Assembly: GCF_006716695.1 (NCBI RefSeq)
Contig: NZ_VFPN01000002.1
Span: forward strand, 372,001-436,000
Source of the DNA: Klugiella xanthotipulae
GTDB lineage: Bacteria > Actinomycetota > Actinomycetes > Actinomycetales > Microbacteriaceae
Reading direction: 5' to 3'
Length of the DNA stretch: 64,000 bases
Shown here in pieces: positions 45,332 through 54,621 of this stretch. Every line of letters begins with the position of its first letter. The first letter of the stretch is position 1. The notes beneath the pieces are model-generated. The model was given only the letters and a program-made list of their open reading frames with translations. It ran no database searches and had not been told where the DNA came from. Both the position numbers and the translations under genes were made by a program.

Positions 45332-47812
45332 CTAGCGGCGCTTGAGCCGGTTCGAAACCTTCTTCACCAAAATCTTAGGCCCGCCGTTTTTCAGGTAAAA
45401 CACGGCCAGTTCCACATCGCGGGCGAGACCGTGCTTGCGAACGCGTACCCGCCGACCGGCGGCGACCGGGCTATCGAACGAGGCCCCCTGCCGAATGCGA
45501 TCCTCGGCGAAGTGAGCCTCGTTCACGAACGATACGAGCGGCTCCAACACGCGGTCCCAGAAGTAGTCCTGGCGTACCTCGCGAATGTTCTCCCGGACCG
45601 CCTCAGCAAAGGCGTCGTCAAAGAGAACACGTTCGAGCGCATCCGTAAGCGCCGACACATCCTCGGCGGGCACCGCAACACCCAGGCCGCGCTCGGCAAC
45701 TAGTTGGGCGAAGTGGTCGCCCTCCGTCACCACCATCGGTAGTTCGGCCCAGAGGTAATCGAGAATGCGGGTGCGAAACGAAAACGTGGTCTCCACATGC
45801 GAGAAGTGCGTGCTCACACCGGCGTCCGCCTCGGTGAGGAAATTCTGCCGATCAGCGTAATCCACCCAGGACGAGTTAAAGAAGACGTTCTGATCGAGCA
45901 CACCCAATTCGGCAGCGAGAGCGCGTGATTCGGCAACGATGGCCATCTCCGGCACCCCCGGGTGCGGATGCTTGGTGCCCTGGAAAAACAGGCGCACGTT
46001 CTCCCGTCGCCGACTCAACTCGGCCACCGCGCGGATGAGGTTCTTGGGGTCAAACCAGTTGTAAACCCCGCCGCTCCACAGCAGCACCTTGTCGTCCGGG
46101 CCGATACCGGGCCAGACCCCCTTGAGCACGTCGCGCTCATGCCGAGGCGGCTCAGTATCGAGGCCAAACGGTACGACGCTGATCAGCCCGGTGAGGTCGG
46201 GATCGTTCTCGTAATTGGCCGGGTTGATGCGGCCCAGTGCGGCCAATTGGCCAAGATAGAAGTGCCGCTGACGCTCCGAGGCGCACAGGAAGTAGTCGCC
46301 GCGTTCCAGTTGCTCGTTGAGCACATCCGTAGCCGAGGACACCTGACGCGTCCACTCGGCCCCGCCGTGCTCGCGGCCCTGCTCCAGATGTTCCAGGTGC
46401 ATGGGGTCGTAAATGTCGCAGACAAGAATCTTGCTGGTCTCCCGAATGCACCGAAACAGCGCCATCGCGAGCCCCTGGAAGACAACCACATCGGCCTTCT
46501 GCTCAAGCGCCTTCATATCTTTCTCCGCACCGGGAGCCACATGCACGATATCGAACGGGGCATCCACCTCGCCCTGCACTCCGGCAAGAGTCACGAGGGT
46601 TACGAGGCTATGGGCAGAGAGCGCCTGAGCCATATTCCACGCGCGGATAGCCGGACCGGCCATCTTCGGCCCGATGGGGTCGCCCGTGATAATCAGCACC
46701 CGACGCGCCTCGGGGGCGTCCAGCACAGCAAACGTGTTCACCAGGTTGGCATAGCCCTCGTGAAAATAGTCACCGGCGAAGGCGGGGGCGTCGGTCTCGC
46801 CAAAGAGACGCCACAGCTGGCGGTCATCCACCACCCGCGTGGACTGGATCTGCTCCCGCGCCTCGCGGAGGCCCGGGAGCTCGGCGACAAACTGGTCAAC
46901 ACCGTAGAGCGTGGCCAGGGTACTCTTCGGCACCTCCTGGGTTTCCCCGTCGCTCCCACCTTTTCGCAGGTCGAGCGAGGTTGAGTCGAGATCGCCGCGG
47001 GCAACAGCGCGGCGGGCGGTGAGGGCAATCGCCGCTGCCAGGTTCTCGTGCAGCGACTCCTCCCCCAGGTTCTTGTAAAGCGTAAAGAGCGCGTTGCGTT
47101 CCAGAAAATAGGTTTCCTTAAACGAGCCAAACTTGCTCATCGACGCGTGGTGTTTGTGGTAAGCGAGCGAGGCAGGCTCGTACACGTAACGGTAGCCAGC
47201 GAGGTTGAGGCGCCAGCCGAGGTCAACATCCTCGAAGAACATGAAGTAGCGCTCGTCGAAGCCGCCCAGCTGGTCGTACACGCTGCGGCGCACAAACATG
47301 GCTGAGCCCGTGCCAAAGAGCACATCCTTCACCGTGTCGGGGGTGCTCGGGATGCTCTCCCCGGTAAACGGTTTGTAGCCCATCCCGTACCAGGTGAGGG
47401 CCGCACCGATGAAGTCAACCTTCTCTCCCTCCCAGTCGAGCACGCGGCTGGCCACCGCGCCGATCTTCGAGGAGCGCTCGAAGCGGTCAACAGCCGCTCG
47501 GATCCACTGGCTGTCTGGCCGGGCATCGTTGTTAAGCAAGGCCACGTACTCCCCAGAGCTCTTCGCCACCCCGAGGTTGCACCCCCCCGCGAAGCCCAGA
47601 TTCTTCTTCGACACGATGAGGTTAATGCCGCTCACCTCGGTGCGGAGGCGCTGCTCGCTATCATCGCCGGAGGCGTTCTCCACCACCACGATCTCGAGGC
47701 GGTCCTGGGGCCAATCGATGGCTTGGAGGTTACGGATAGCGTCGAGGGTGTCGTCCGTACCCCGAAAGTTTACGAGGACAACGGAAACGACGCCTGAGTG
47801 TTGTGCAGACAT
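45332..47812 (-). CDS. Two-module GT2-GT4 glycosyltransferase
   Basis: An 826-residue cytosolic fusion. Residues about 8-245 form a GT2 domain (VSVVLVNFRGTDDT, VVENASGDD, LLNNDARPDSQW, FMFFEDVDLGWRLNLAG). From about 370 a GT-B domain follows (VLIITGDPIGPKMAGPAIRAW, then VLLWSGGVYNWFDPKNL and FRTRILDYLWAELP in the donor region). Two consecutive sugars may be added by one chain. Start at ATG 47812; the open frame upstream has no similarity. It is third in a reverse unit with the two genes at 47.9-49.9 kb. The last 40 residues are basic, probably for membrane contact. Confidence 0.87.
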   Translation of the reverse strand: MSAQHSGVVSVVLVNFRGTDDTLDAIRNLQAIDWPQDRLEIVVVENASGDDSEQRLRTEVSGINLIVSKKNLGFAGGCNLGVAKSSGEYVALLNNDARPDSQWIRAAVDRFERSSKIGAVASRVLDWEGEKVDFIGAALTWYGMGYKPFTGESIPSTPDTVKDVLFGTGSAMFVRRSVYDQLGGFDERYFMFFEDVDLGWRLNLAGYRYVYEPASLAYHKHHASMSKFGSFKETYFLERNALFTLYKNLGEESLHENLAAAIALTARRAVARGDLDSTSLDLRKGGSDGETQEVPKSTLATLYGVDQFVAELPGLREAREQIQSTRVVDDRQLWRLFGETDAPAFAGDYFHEGYANLVNTFAVLDAPEARRVLIITGDPIGPKMAGPAIRAWNMAQALSAHSLVTLVTLAGVQGEVDAPFDIVHVAPGAEKDMKALEQKADVVVFQGLAMALFRCIRETSKILVCDIYDPMHLEHLEQGREHGGAEWTRQVSSATDVLNEQLERGDYFLCASERQRHFYLGQLAALGRINPANYENDPDLTGLISVVPFGLDTEPPRHERDVLKGVWPGIGPDDKVLLWSGGVYNWFDPKNLIRAVAELSRRRENVRLFFQGTKHPHPGVPEMAIVAESRALAAELGVLDQNVFFNSSWVDYADRQNFLTEADAGVSTHFSHVETTFSFRTRILDYLWAELPMVVTEGDHFAQLVAERGLGVAVPAEDVSALTDALERVLFDDAFAEAVRENIREVRQDYFWDRVLEPLVSFVNEAHFAEDRIRQGASFDSPVAAGRRVRVRKHGLARDVELAVFYLKNGGPKILVKKVSNRLKRR

Positions 47813-47890
47813 ACACACCTTTCGGGGAATCTGGGCTGCGGTCATCCTATCAGCGCCGGGTTGGCTCGGGATGGGTGTCGGCACGCGGTG

Positions 47891-48472
47891 CTACCGGCGG
47901 AGAAGACCCGCCACCCGACGCAGCGGTGCCGTGAGCCAGGCAACGACACCGCCCACCCGCCACTCGGCCGTGGCGTGGATATTGGCGCGACCCGCCGACG
48001 CAAGCTCCATTCGTCGGAAGCCTAAATCGGGCACCGCAAGCCACACCTCCACGATGCGCGGCAGCCGCCGCAGCTCGGTTGTCACCGGCACGGTGGGCAG
48101 CACCTTGGCCACGGCGCGGAGCATGGTGTCCTCGGGACCAATCGGGATGAGGGCAGAGGAGAGATCGTTGTGGTCAACGATGCGCTTATCAACTGAGCGC
48201 GCATCGGGCGGAGCCGCCCACACGTAGGGCACGGCGCAGACCCGGGCCGCGAGCGCACCGTAGGGCGACACATGGCCCACAGCGAGCACAACGGTGACCT
48301 CCCCCGCGGCAAGAATCTCCGTCACCTCACGAAAGAGCTCGGTGGCCCGCTCGGCAAGCATTAGCGTATCGTGCGGGAAGTCCTCCGAGCCCACGACCAC
48401 GTGCAACACGTCGGTCCGGTCGCGCCAAGCGTTAGCCCGCTCGCTGCCGTCGGTAATCACCAAAACCTTCAC
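47891..48472 (-). CDS. Unrecognised 193-residue protein, possible half GT-B domain
   Basis: The GTG start at 48472 overlaps the stop of the GT4 gene by 4 nt, so it is co-translated with it. It begins VKVLVITDGSERANAW, and a Rossmann-like repeat (EVTVVLAVGHVSPYGALAARVCAVPYVWAAP) resembles the N-terminal half of GT-B enzymes. No donor-binding half is present: the protein ends after a helical basic region (APLRRVAGLLRR). I do not recognise a named family. It could be a truncated GT, an activator of its neighbour, or a separate protein. Confidence in the frame is good because of the tight overlap. Confidence 0.7.
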   Translation of the reverse strand: MKVLVITDGSERANAWRDRTDVLHVVVGSEDFPHDTLMLAERATELFREVTEILAAGEVTVVLAVGHVSPYGALAARVCAVPYVWAAPPDARSVDKRIVDHNDLSSALIPIGPEDTMLRAVAKVLPTVPVTTELRRLPRIVEVWLAVPDLGFRRMELASAGRANIHATAEWRVGGVVAWLTAPLRRVAGLLRR

Positions 48473-49863
48473 GAGCGCCTCCCGCCCCGCTGACGCCACC
48501 AGCGCTGAACGGAGCGGATCGGTGCCATAATCTGTTCCCCCACCTGGTAGCGAGGCAGCGAGCGCGGATCCACATCGAGGTGAACGGCGGAGACAACCCG
48601 GCGGAACGTGGCCGGCAGCGTCATCCAATGGTGCACCAGATGGGGCAGGTGAGGCAGCTCAAACGTGACCTCGTCGGAGACCGCCAGAGCCTCCAGGCGG
48701 TCGATAACCGCCCCCACCGGGTAGCGCGTGGCGAGTACCCGGTCAAATCGCTCGCGCGCGGCGCGGCCGTCGGTCATCACGCGCTCCGTCTTGCCCCGGT
48801 ACGCACTGATCGCCTCGGCCAGGCTGTGTGCATCCCCCGAGTCGAAGAGGATGCCGGTCACCCCGTCCTCCACCAGCTCCAGGTTTGCTCCAGCCCGGGA
48901 GGCCAGCACGGGCAGACCCAGCGCCATGTACTCGGTCGTACCGCGGCCAAACGCCTCGGCGCGTGACGCCGTGATACCCACATCGGCCTCGACGACGTAG
49001 GGGAAGGGGTTACTCACCTCGCCAACCAGTTGTACGTGCTTCTCCAGCGAGCGTTCACGCAGCAGAGCCTCCATCCGGGCGCGTTCGGCCGGCAGAATCG
49101 AGCCGACGAGACACAACCGCACGGGCTTACCCGCCGCCACCAACTCCGTGACGGCATCAATGACGGTGTACTGGCCCTTCGACTCGGCCACCCGGCCCAG
49201 CATCACGAGTCGGAGGTCCTTCGGGTTATGCGTGAAGACCCACGGCTCCCGCCCCGCCTCCCAGTCCTCCTGAGAGCGCTCACGTACGCTGTCTGCATCC
49301 ACATCGGGATACTGCACCATCATCGTGCCGGCATCCACCCACGGAGCGATGTGGTCGCGAATCGTCTCGGAGTTGGTAATGACCACCTGTGAGAGCAGGT
49401 TGAGGTCGGTGTAGGTCTCTTCGCGACCAAGGGCAAAGGTGAGGCCGTGATCCAGGTCACCAAATTCACGGACAAACCAGGCGTGTGGCACCTGAGCGAG
49501 CGCGGCGGCCACCCCGGCCCAGGGCGAGACGATTGTGTTGGTCACGACAAGATCAAATTTGCGTTCAACGATGATCTGACGGATGAGCGCAATCGCGTTG
49601 GCATTATTCCGCTCGTTGCCCAGGATCTCGTAGTCGTCGGTTGAGGGCACGGTCAGTACCCAGGAATCGTAGGGAATCGTGTGACACTCGATCTCGCGCG
49701 CGCGAAGTTCGGGCTGCAGCAGGCCCTCGGGCGTACGGGCCACCACCACAATCTCGATCTCGGGGGTGCGGGCACGCCAGACGTCGATCAGTCGCAAAAA
49801 CGACAACTCGGCCCCGCCAAGATTCTCCTGGGCGGAGCTGTGGGACAGCATCAGAACCCTCAC
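48469..49863 (-). CDS. Family-4 glycosyltransferase
   Basis: A 464-residue GT-B enzyme: N-terminal MLSHSSAQENLGGAELSFLRL, hinge, and donor domain with RLVMLGRVAESKGQYTVIDAV and SRAEAFGRGTTEYMALGLPVLAS (the two Glu of the EX7E site). The GTG start at 49863 is the first of the frame. First gene of a reverse-strand trio (this, the 193-residue protein, the 826-residue fusion) and divergent from the next GT gene. Confidence 0.87.
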   Translation of the reverse strand: MRVLMLSHSSAQENLGGAELSFLRLIDVWRARTPEIEIVVVARTPEGLLQPELRAREIECHTIPYDSWVLTVPSTDDYEILGNERNNANAIALIRQIIVERKFDLVVTNTIVSPWAGVAAALAQVPHAWFVREFGDLDHGLTFALGREETYTDLNLLSQVVITNSETIRDHIAPWVDAGTMMVQYPDVDADSVRERSQEDWEAGREPWVFTHNPKDLRLVMLGRVAESKGQYTVIDAVTELVAAGKPVRLCLVGSILPAERARMEALLRERSLEKHVQLVGEVSNPFPYVVEADVGITASRAEAFGRGTTEYMALGLPVLASRAGANLELVEDGVTGILFDSGDAHSLAEAISAYRGKTERVMTDGRAARERFDRVLATRYPVGAVIDRLEALAVSDEVTFELPHLPHLVHHWMTLPATFRRVVSAVHLDVDPRSLPRYQVGEQIMAPIRSVQRWWRQRGGRRS

Positions 49864-49979
49864 CGGACCATCCTATGCGAGCACCACCTGGGCACACACC
49901 GAGTGCCGGATACCCGCAGAGACCGCCCCGTAGACTAAATAGCACCGCCCACCGTCCCGGCCCAGGAAAGAGTCACCCC

Positions 49980-52091
49980 ATGACGACGCGCTCTGCCGCC
50001 AGTCCGCCCACTCGCACCACGATTGTGGTTCCGGTCTACGGCGACTGGCCCACGCTGCACCGCTGCATCGACTCACTCCTCGCGCACGCCTCCCCTGAGC
50101 GGTGTGATGTGCTCTTTGTGAACGACTGCGGGCCAGAGGCAGACGCCCTGGAGGCGGGCATCCTCGAGGCTATCGAGGGACACCCCACCCTGCGCTACGA
50201 ACGCAACCCGCATAATCTGGGCTTCGTGGGCACGTGCAACCGAGCCGTTACCGAACTCGACCAGACCGACAACAACATCCTGCTGCTCAACAGCGACGCC
50301 GAGCTGACGGCCGGGGCACTCGAGGAGATGGTGGATGTCCTGCACCTCAGCGAGCGCCACGCCACGGTCAGCCCGCGCAGCAACAATGCCACAATCGCCT
50401 CACTACCCTTCCAACGCCGGGCCGCGGAGAACGAGCCCCGCGAGACCGACCGAACGGCCCGGGTGTTTGCCACCCTCGCCGAGCGGTTACCCCGCTACTA
50501 TGTGAGCCCCATCTCGCACGGCTTCTGCCTGCTCGTGCGGCGCTCACTCCTCCACAACCACGGGCTCTTTGACCCGGTCTTTGGCCGCGGCTACAACGAG
50601 GAGAACGACCTGTGCCTACGTCTCAACGCGCTCGGCTACTCGTCGCTGATCGCCAACCACGCGCTCGTGCTGCACGCGGGCAGCGCGAGCTTCGGCAGCG
50701 AGCAGCGCGGCGAGCTCGAAACGCGCAACTCGGCCATCCTGCGCGAACGTTACCCCTTCTATCCGGATGCCGTGGTGCGGTTCATCCAAAACTCCTACAC
50801 CGCCGCCGACCGTTTCGCCGACCTGATCGTACCGGACGGTGCACCGCGCCGCCGCGTGCTCGTGGACCTCTACGAGATGCCCGCCGTGCACAACGGGACA
50901 ACCCGCAACATCCTCACCTTTCTGGAAACGCTGCGGGGCGAACGACCCGAACACCTCGAGGTGGTACTCGCCGCCCAGCCCGACGCCATTGTTCACTTCG
51001 ATCTGCCGTCCTACGGCTTCCGCGTGGTGCCCTACGCGGAGATCGACGGCATCTTCGACCTGGGCATTGCGATCTCACCCGTGGCGAGCACCGACCAGCT
51101 GATCGCCCTCAACCGCTTCTGCCTGCGCTGGGTTGTCTCCTACCTCGACATTATCGCCCTGCGCACGTGGGATATCCGGGTGCAGACGCCCGAACGCGCG
51201 AGCGTCATGGAGCTGGCCCTGCGCTACGCCGACCGGACGATAGCGATCAGCGCGGCAACGGTCGCGGATGCCCGCCTCTTCTTCACCGGCATCGAGGAGA
51301 GCGCTTGGGAACGCGTACAGGTCATCCCCATGGGGGCTGGGTCTCAGGTCGAGGCACCACGGCCAGCTACCGATACCCTTCCCTCCGCCATCCGCGCGCT
51401 GATCGGAGCGGGTGACTACGCGCTCGTGATGGGTAACGCGTTTGCCCATAAGCAGCTGCGCCAGGCGCTCACGGCGCTTGCGGCGAGCAGCGTTCCCGTC
51501 GTGGTCCTGGGACCGGCCACACTCGCCGCCGAGTTTCCGCACGCCACCTTCCTCCCCTCCGGCGCGCTCGACGAGTTCTGGCTGAACAAGCTGTACCGCT
51601 CATGCGGTTGCCTGGTTTTCCCCTCCGCCTACGAGGGCTTTGGCCTCCCGCTCGCCGAGGCCGCACGGCTGGGTGCCCGCACAGTGGCCTTCGACACCGT
51701 CACCACCCGCGAGGTGGTCGCTACGCTCCGCATCGGCGACTATGTCACCCTCTTCGATCACTTCGACGGGCTCGCGGATGCCGTAGCCACGGCGATCACC
51801 GAGCCCCGGCTTCCCGCCGCCACCGGCCTGCGCAGTCTGGCCGACTACCAGCGTGAGTTCTGGGCGAGCGCGAGCGAGGTACTCGCCAGCGCCCCCGATC
51901 TCGACCGACTCGCGGCCCGTGACCACACCGTGGGCATCCTCGCGGCACAGGCCGAACCCGTCATTGCTCATGAGCGGCAGCTGGAACAGCACCTGGAACA
52001 GGTGACGGGCAGCCGCAGCTACGCCCTCGCCCAGCGACTCGCGGCGGCATCCTCTCGGCTACGTCGGCTACGTGGGGGGCTGCGCCGCTAG
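49980..52091 (+). CDS. Two-module GT2-GT4 glycosyltransferase
   Basis: A 703-residue cytosolic fusion. The GT2 half (about 12-270) has TTIVVPVYGDWPTLHRCIDSLL, VNDCGPEADAL, LLNSDAELTAGAL and RGYNEENDLCLRLNALG. The GT4 half (about 300-660) has ALVMGNAFAHKQLRQAL and PSAYEGFGLPLAEAARLG with the EX7E glutamates. The ATG at 49980 follows AGGAAAG; the preceding open frame is antisense to the neighbouring gene. It converges with the secreted repeat protein, only 17 nt between stops and no hairpin between them. Confidence 0.88.
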   Translation: MTTRSAASPPTRTTIVVPVYGDWPTLHRCIDSLLAHASPERCDVLFVNDCGPEADALEAGILEAIEGHPTLRYERNPHNLGFVGTCNRAVTELDQTDNNILLLNSDAELTAGALEEMVDVLHLSERHATVSPRSNNATIASLPFQRRAAENEPRETDRTARVFATLAERLPRYYVSPISHGFCLLVRRSLLHNHGLFDPVFGRGYNEENDLCLRLNALGYSSLIANHALVLHAGSASFGSEQRGELETRNSAILRERYPFYPDAVVRFIQNSYTAADRFADLIVPDGAPRRRVLVDLYEMPAVHNGTTRNILTFLETLRGERPEHLEVVLAAQPDAIVHFDLPSYGFRVVPYAEIDGIFDLGIAISPVASTDQLIALNRFCLRWVVSYLDIIALRTWDIRVQTPERASVMELALRYADRTIAISAATVADARLFFTGIEESAWERVQVIPMGAGSQVEAPRPATDTLPSAIRALIGAGDYALVMGNAFAHKQLRQALTALAASSVPVVVLGPATLAAEFPHATFLPSGALDEFWLNKLYRSCGCLVFPSAYEGFGLPLAEAARLGARTVAFDTVTTREVVATLRIGDYVTLFDHFDGLADAVATAITEPRLPAATGLRSLADYQREFWASASEVLASAPDLDRLAARDHTVGILAAQAEPVIAHERQLEQHLEQVTGSRSYALAQRLAAASSRLRRLRGGLRR

Positions 52092-52108
52092 AGAGGTGCC
52101 CTCCGCGG

Positions 52109-54511
52109 TTAGCGCGTGACCGTCTTGCACCCCACCTGGGCGGTACGCGCCCCGTTGGCACTAATCACCGAGGTACACACCGTGCTTTTCCCCGCCGGAA
52201 GCGGAACGGTGAGCGAGTAGCCGTGAGTAGGTCCCTGTGCGGGGTACACGCGCTGCACATCCGACCGGGGCACGTTGGCGAGGGCGGTGGTACTGAGTTT
52301 TCCGTTCACCGAGACAGACACATTGACCGGCGCCTTAACACCAGCCTCAAAGCCCCAGCCGGAGACCACCACGTTGGCTCCGCTCACCGTCGCCGAGTCC
52401 AGGCGTCCGTCCAGCTTCGCCGCGCTGACCGTAACGGTCTTACAGCCCAGAGCCCGGGAACCCGCGCCCGATAGTGATCGAGCGGTCGCGCACACCTGGT
52501 GCGTACCCGCGGCCAGAGTCGTCGTGTAGCCAAACCCGTGGGCGGAGCCCTGCGCGGGGTATGCCCGCTTCACATCGGGTCGGGCAACGTTGGCGGTGAC
52601 CGGCACAGCCGGACCCCCGTCAACCGTCACGTCAACCCGGGTCGATGCGGTGCTCGTGGGATCAAACGCCCACCCGGATGCGCTCAGGGTGGTGCCCAAC
52701 ACGGAAGCAGCCTCCAGCTTGCCCTGCGGCACGGCGGCAACCCGCGTCACCGTTTTACAGCCCAGATCGGCGGTCTTGTCTTTCTGCACGTTAACAGCCT
52801 GCACACAGACGGTATTGGCACCCTCTTTCAGACCGGGGACAGCGACCTGGTAGCCGTGGGTTACCCCCTGAGCCGAGTAGACGCGCTGCACATCCGTGCG
52901 CGTTGCGGTGGTCACCGCGTCGCTGACCGCCACGCCGTTGAGGGTCACCCGAACGGCAATCGCGTTGACAGTGGCCGGGTCAAAGGCCCAGCCGTTCACG
53001 GAGGCCGTGGAGCCGGAAACCGTCGCCGACTCGAATCGACCAACGGGCGTCTGCGTCGTCACCGTGATATCCGCGCATTTGAGCGCGACCTTGGCCGTAC
53101 CCGCGGCGTTCACCGCGTAGGTGCACACGTTGTAGGTTCCCACCGCACGCGGCAGGACCTCGGAGTAACCGAGCAGGTTGGTGGTCGCCGCGGGGAAAAA
53201 ACTCTTGAGGTCGCTACTCGCCTTATTTGCCATGTGCATTGAGGTGTACTTACCGTTGACGTAGAAGTGCAGACGACCGCCGGTACCCGAGGCACCCGTG
53301 ACCACCCAACCCTCCGCCTTCACACCGCGAGCGGTCGCCTCCAGCACGGCGGAACGGCCCGTAAGCGTACCCGCATCGGCCGTTACCTTCACGCTACGAC
53401 AGCCCAGATTGGTGCTGCGGGTGGATCCGGCGTTCACCGCGGTCACGCAGACGGTACTCGTACCAATCGGCGAGGGCATGTTAAGGGTAAACCCGTGGCG
53501 GTCACTCTGGAGGGGGTACGCACGTTTCACGTCTGCGCGGAGCGCCGAGGCGGCCTCCTGAGAATACAGTTTGCCGTTGACGGTCGTCCGAATGTTCACG
53601 GGGGCTGTGACCCCCTCGTCGAAGGCCCAACCGCTCAATTGGATGCCGCCCGAGGTGCCGGAGACCGCTTCCAGCTTTGCCCTCACCTGCGTGGCCCCGT
53701 TAGGGGAGCCGAACCACTTCGTGAAGTAGTTATAGAAGTTGCGATTCCCGTAGGAACTACAGCTGTTACCCGTACCGAACCCGGCGGCGAGAGCCGCAGC
53801 ATTCGGCTGGTAGGGCGTGTACACGTAGAGTCCGGCCGTGGCCTGGTTGCGGATGAACACGGTGGAGGATCCACAGGCCGCGTTGGGGTGATACAGCACA
53901 GCGTTATTAGCCCCGGCCTTGTAGCGGTAGTTCTGTGGGTTGGCCGCGTAACGCTTAAAAGCTGTCGCCGCCTGGTAGACCTGGTTGAAGAATCCGTAAA
54001 ACTGGGCGTCACAGGGGGCGGTATCCGGGCATCCGTACCCCATCGCCGCACGCATCTGAAAGGAGCTGGGGTTGGCAGCGGTGATGAGGCCCTGCTCTTT
54101 TTGCAGGGTCACGAGCAAGACCTGAGGGTTCACACCGCAGATCGTGGCCACCTTCTTGATGATGAGGGCCGCCGATTCGTTTGTCCCGGCGGGGTACCCC
54201 GAGCAATAGGCCGTCGCGGCCCGACTCGCGGTGTTCTGCCGATAGTTCCTCAGGCAGCTTGATCCCGCCCCACAGCTCGCAACCTGCCCGTTGAGAAATG
54301 TTTGAATCTGAGTTTCATTCATCGTGTTCGGATTAAAAAAGAGTGCGTCGGAAATAATATATCCGGGATCAAACCCGGCAGCCTGGGCTGGTTCATCGGA
54401 CACGCTCGGCACAACAGTAAGTACGGTGGCGCACAGCAGCGCCGACAACGCAAGCACCCCACACTTTTTTAACGCACGAAAAGTTCCCACCCTGCTATTC
54501 ATACTGACCAT
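52109..54511 (-). CDS. Secreted protein with lysozyme-like head and GWAFDP repeats
   Basis: An 800-residue exported protein: basic start, hydrophobic signal (CGVLALSALLCATVLTVVPSV) and then DEPAQAAGFDPGYIISDALFFN. Residues about 45-270 form a Cys-rich domain; the E in LVTLQKEQGLITAA is a candidate lysozyme-type catalytic acid. From about 275 to the end there are five repeats of roughly 100 residues with GWAFD(P/E), a DVxRxYPxQGxxHGY centre and a terminal Cys pair. The second repeat is degenerate. Such proteins are often called hemagglutinins; a peptidoglycan- or glycan-acting role is inference. No wall anchor is seen, and it is divergent from wzm. Confidence 0.8.
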   Translation of the reverse strand: MVSMNSRVGTFRALKKCGVLALSALLCATVLTVVPSVSDEPAQAAGFDPGYIISDALFFNPNTMNETQIQTFLNGQVASCGAGSSCLRNYRQNTASRAATAYCSGYPAGTNESAALIIKKVATICGVNPQVLLVTLQKEQGLITAANPSSFQMRAAMGYGCPDTAPCDAQFYGFFNQVYQAATAFKRYAANPQNYRYKAGANNAVLYHPNAACGSSTVFIRNQATAGLYVYTPYQPNAAALAAGFGTGNSCSSYGNRNFYNYFTKWFGSPNGATQVRAKLEAVSGTSGGIQLSGWAFDEGVTAPVNIRTTVNGKLYSQEAASALRADVKRAYPLQSDRHGFTLNMPSPIGTSTVCVTAVNAGSTRSTNLGCRSVKVTADAGTLTGRSAVLEATARGVKAEGWVVTGASGTGGRLHFYVNGKYTSMHMANKASSDLKSFFPAATTNLLGYSEVLPRAVGTYNVCTYAVNAAGTAKVALKCADITVTTQTPVGRFESATVSGSTASVNGWAFDPATVNAIAVRVTLNGVAVSDAVTTATRTDVQRVYSAQGVTHGYQVAVPGLKEGANTVCVQAVNVQKDKTADLGCKTVTRVAAVPQGKLEAASVLGTTLSASGWAFDPTSTASTRVDVTVDGGPAVPVTANVARPDVKRAYPAQGSAHGFGYTTTLAAGTHQVCATARSLSGAGSRALGCKTVTVSAAKLDGRLDSATVSGANVVVSGWGFEAGVKAPVNVSVSVNGKLSTTALANVPRSDVQRVYPAQGPTHGYSLTVPLPAGKSTVCTSVISANGARTAQVGCKTVTR

Positions 54512-54582
54512 GTTAAGCGAGACGGCGGCACAACCACCAGCTTTTGGCCATTATGCTCAGAATGCTCTTCGAGCGCCAGGAC

Positions 54583-54588
54583 TATACT
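54583..54588 (+). promoter_or_regulatory. Candidate -10 element for wzm-wzt
   Basis: TATACT, matching TATAAT at 5 of 6, lies 33 nt before the wzm ATG in the 110-nt divergent gap with the secreted-protein gene. No good -35 is seen at the expected distance. Confidence 0.35.
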
Positions 54589-54621
54589 TGGGTGACTTTG
54601 CCCGTAACATCCGAAGGAAAT

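Noticed and set aside
52499-54262. Two long plus-strand frames
   Set aside because: Antisense to the repeat protein. Their apparent repeats mirror the GWAFDP repeats on the other strand.
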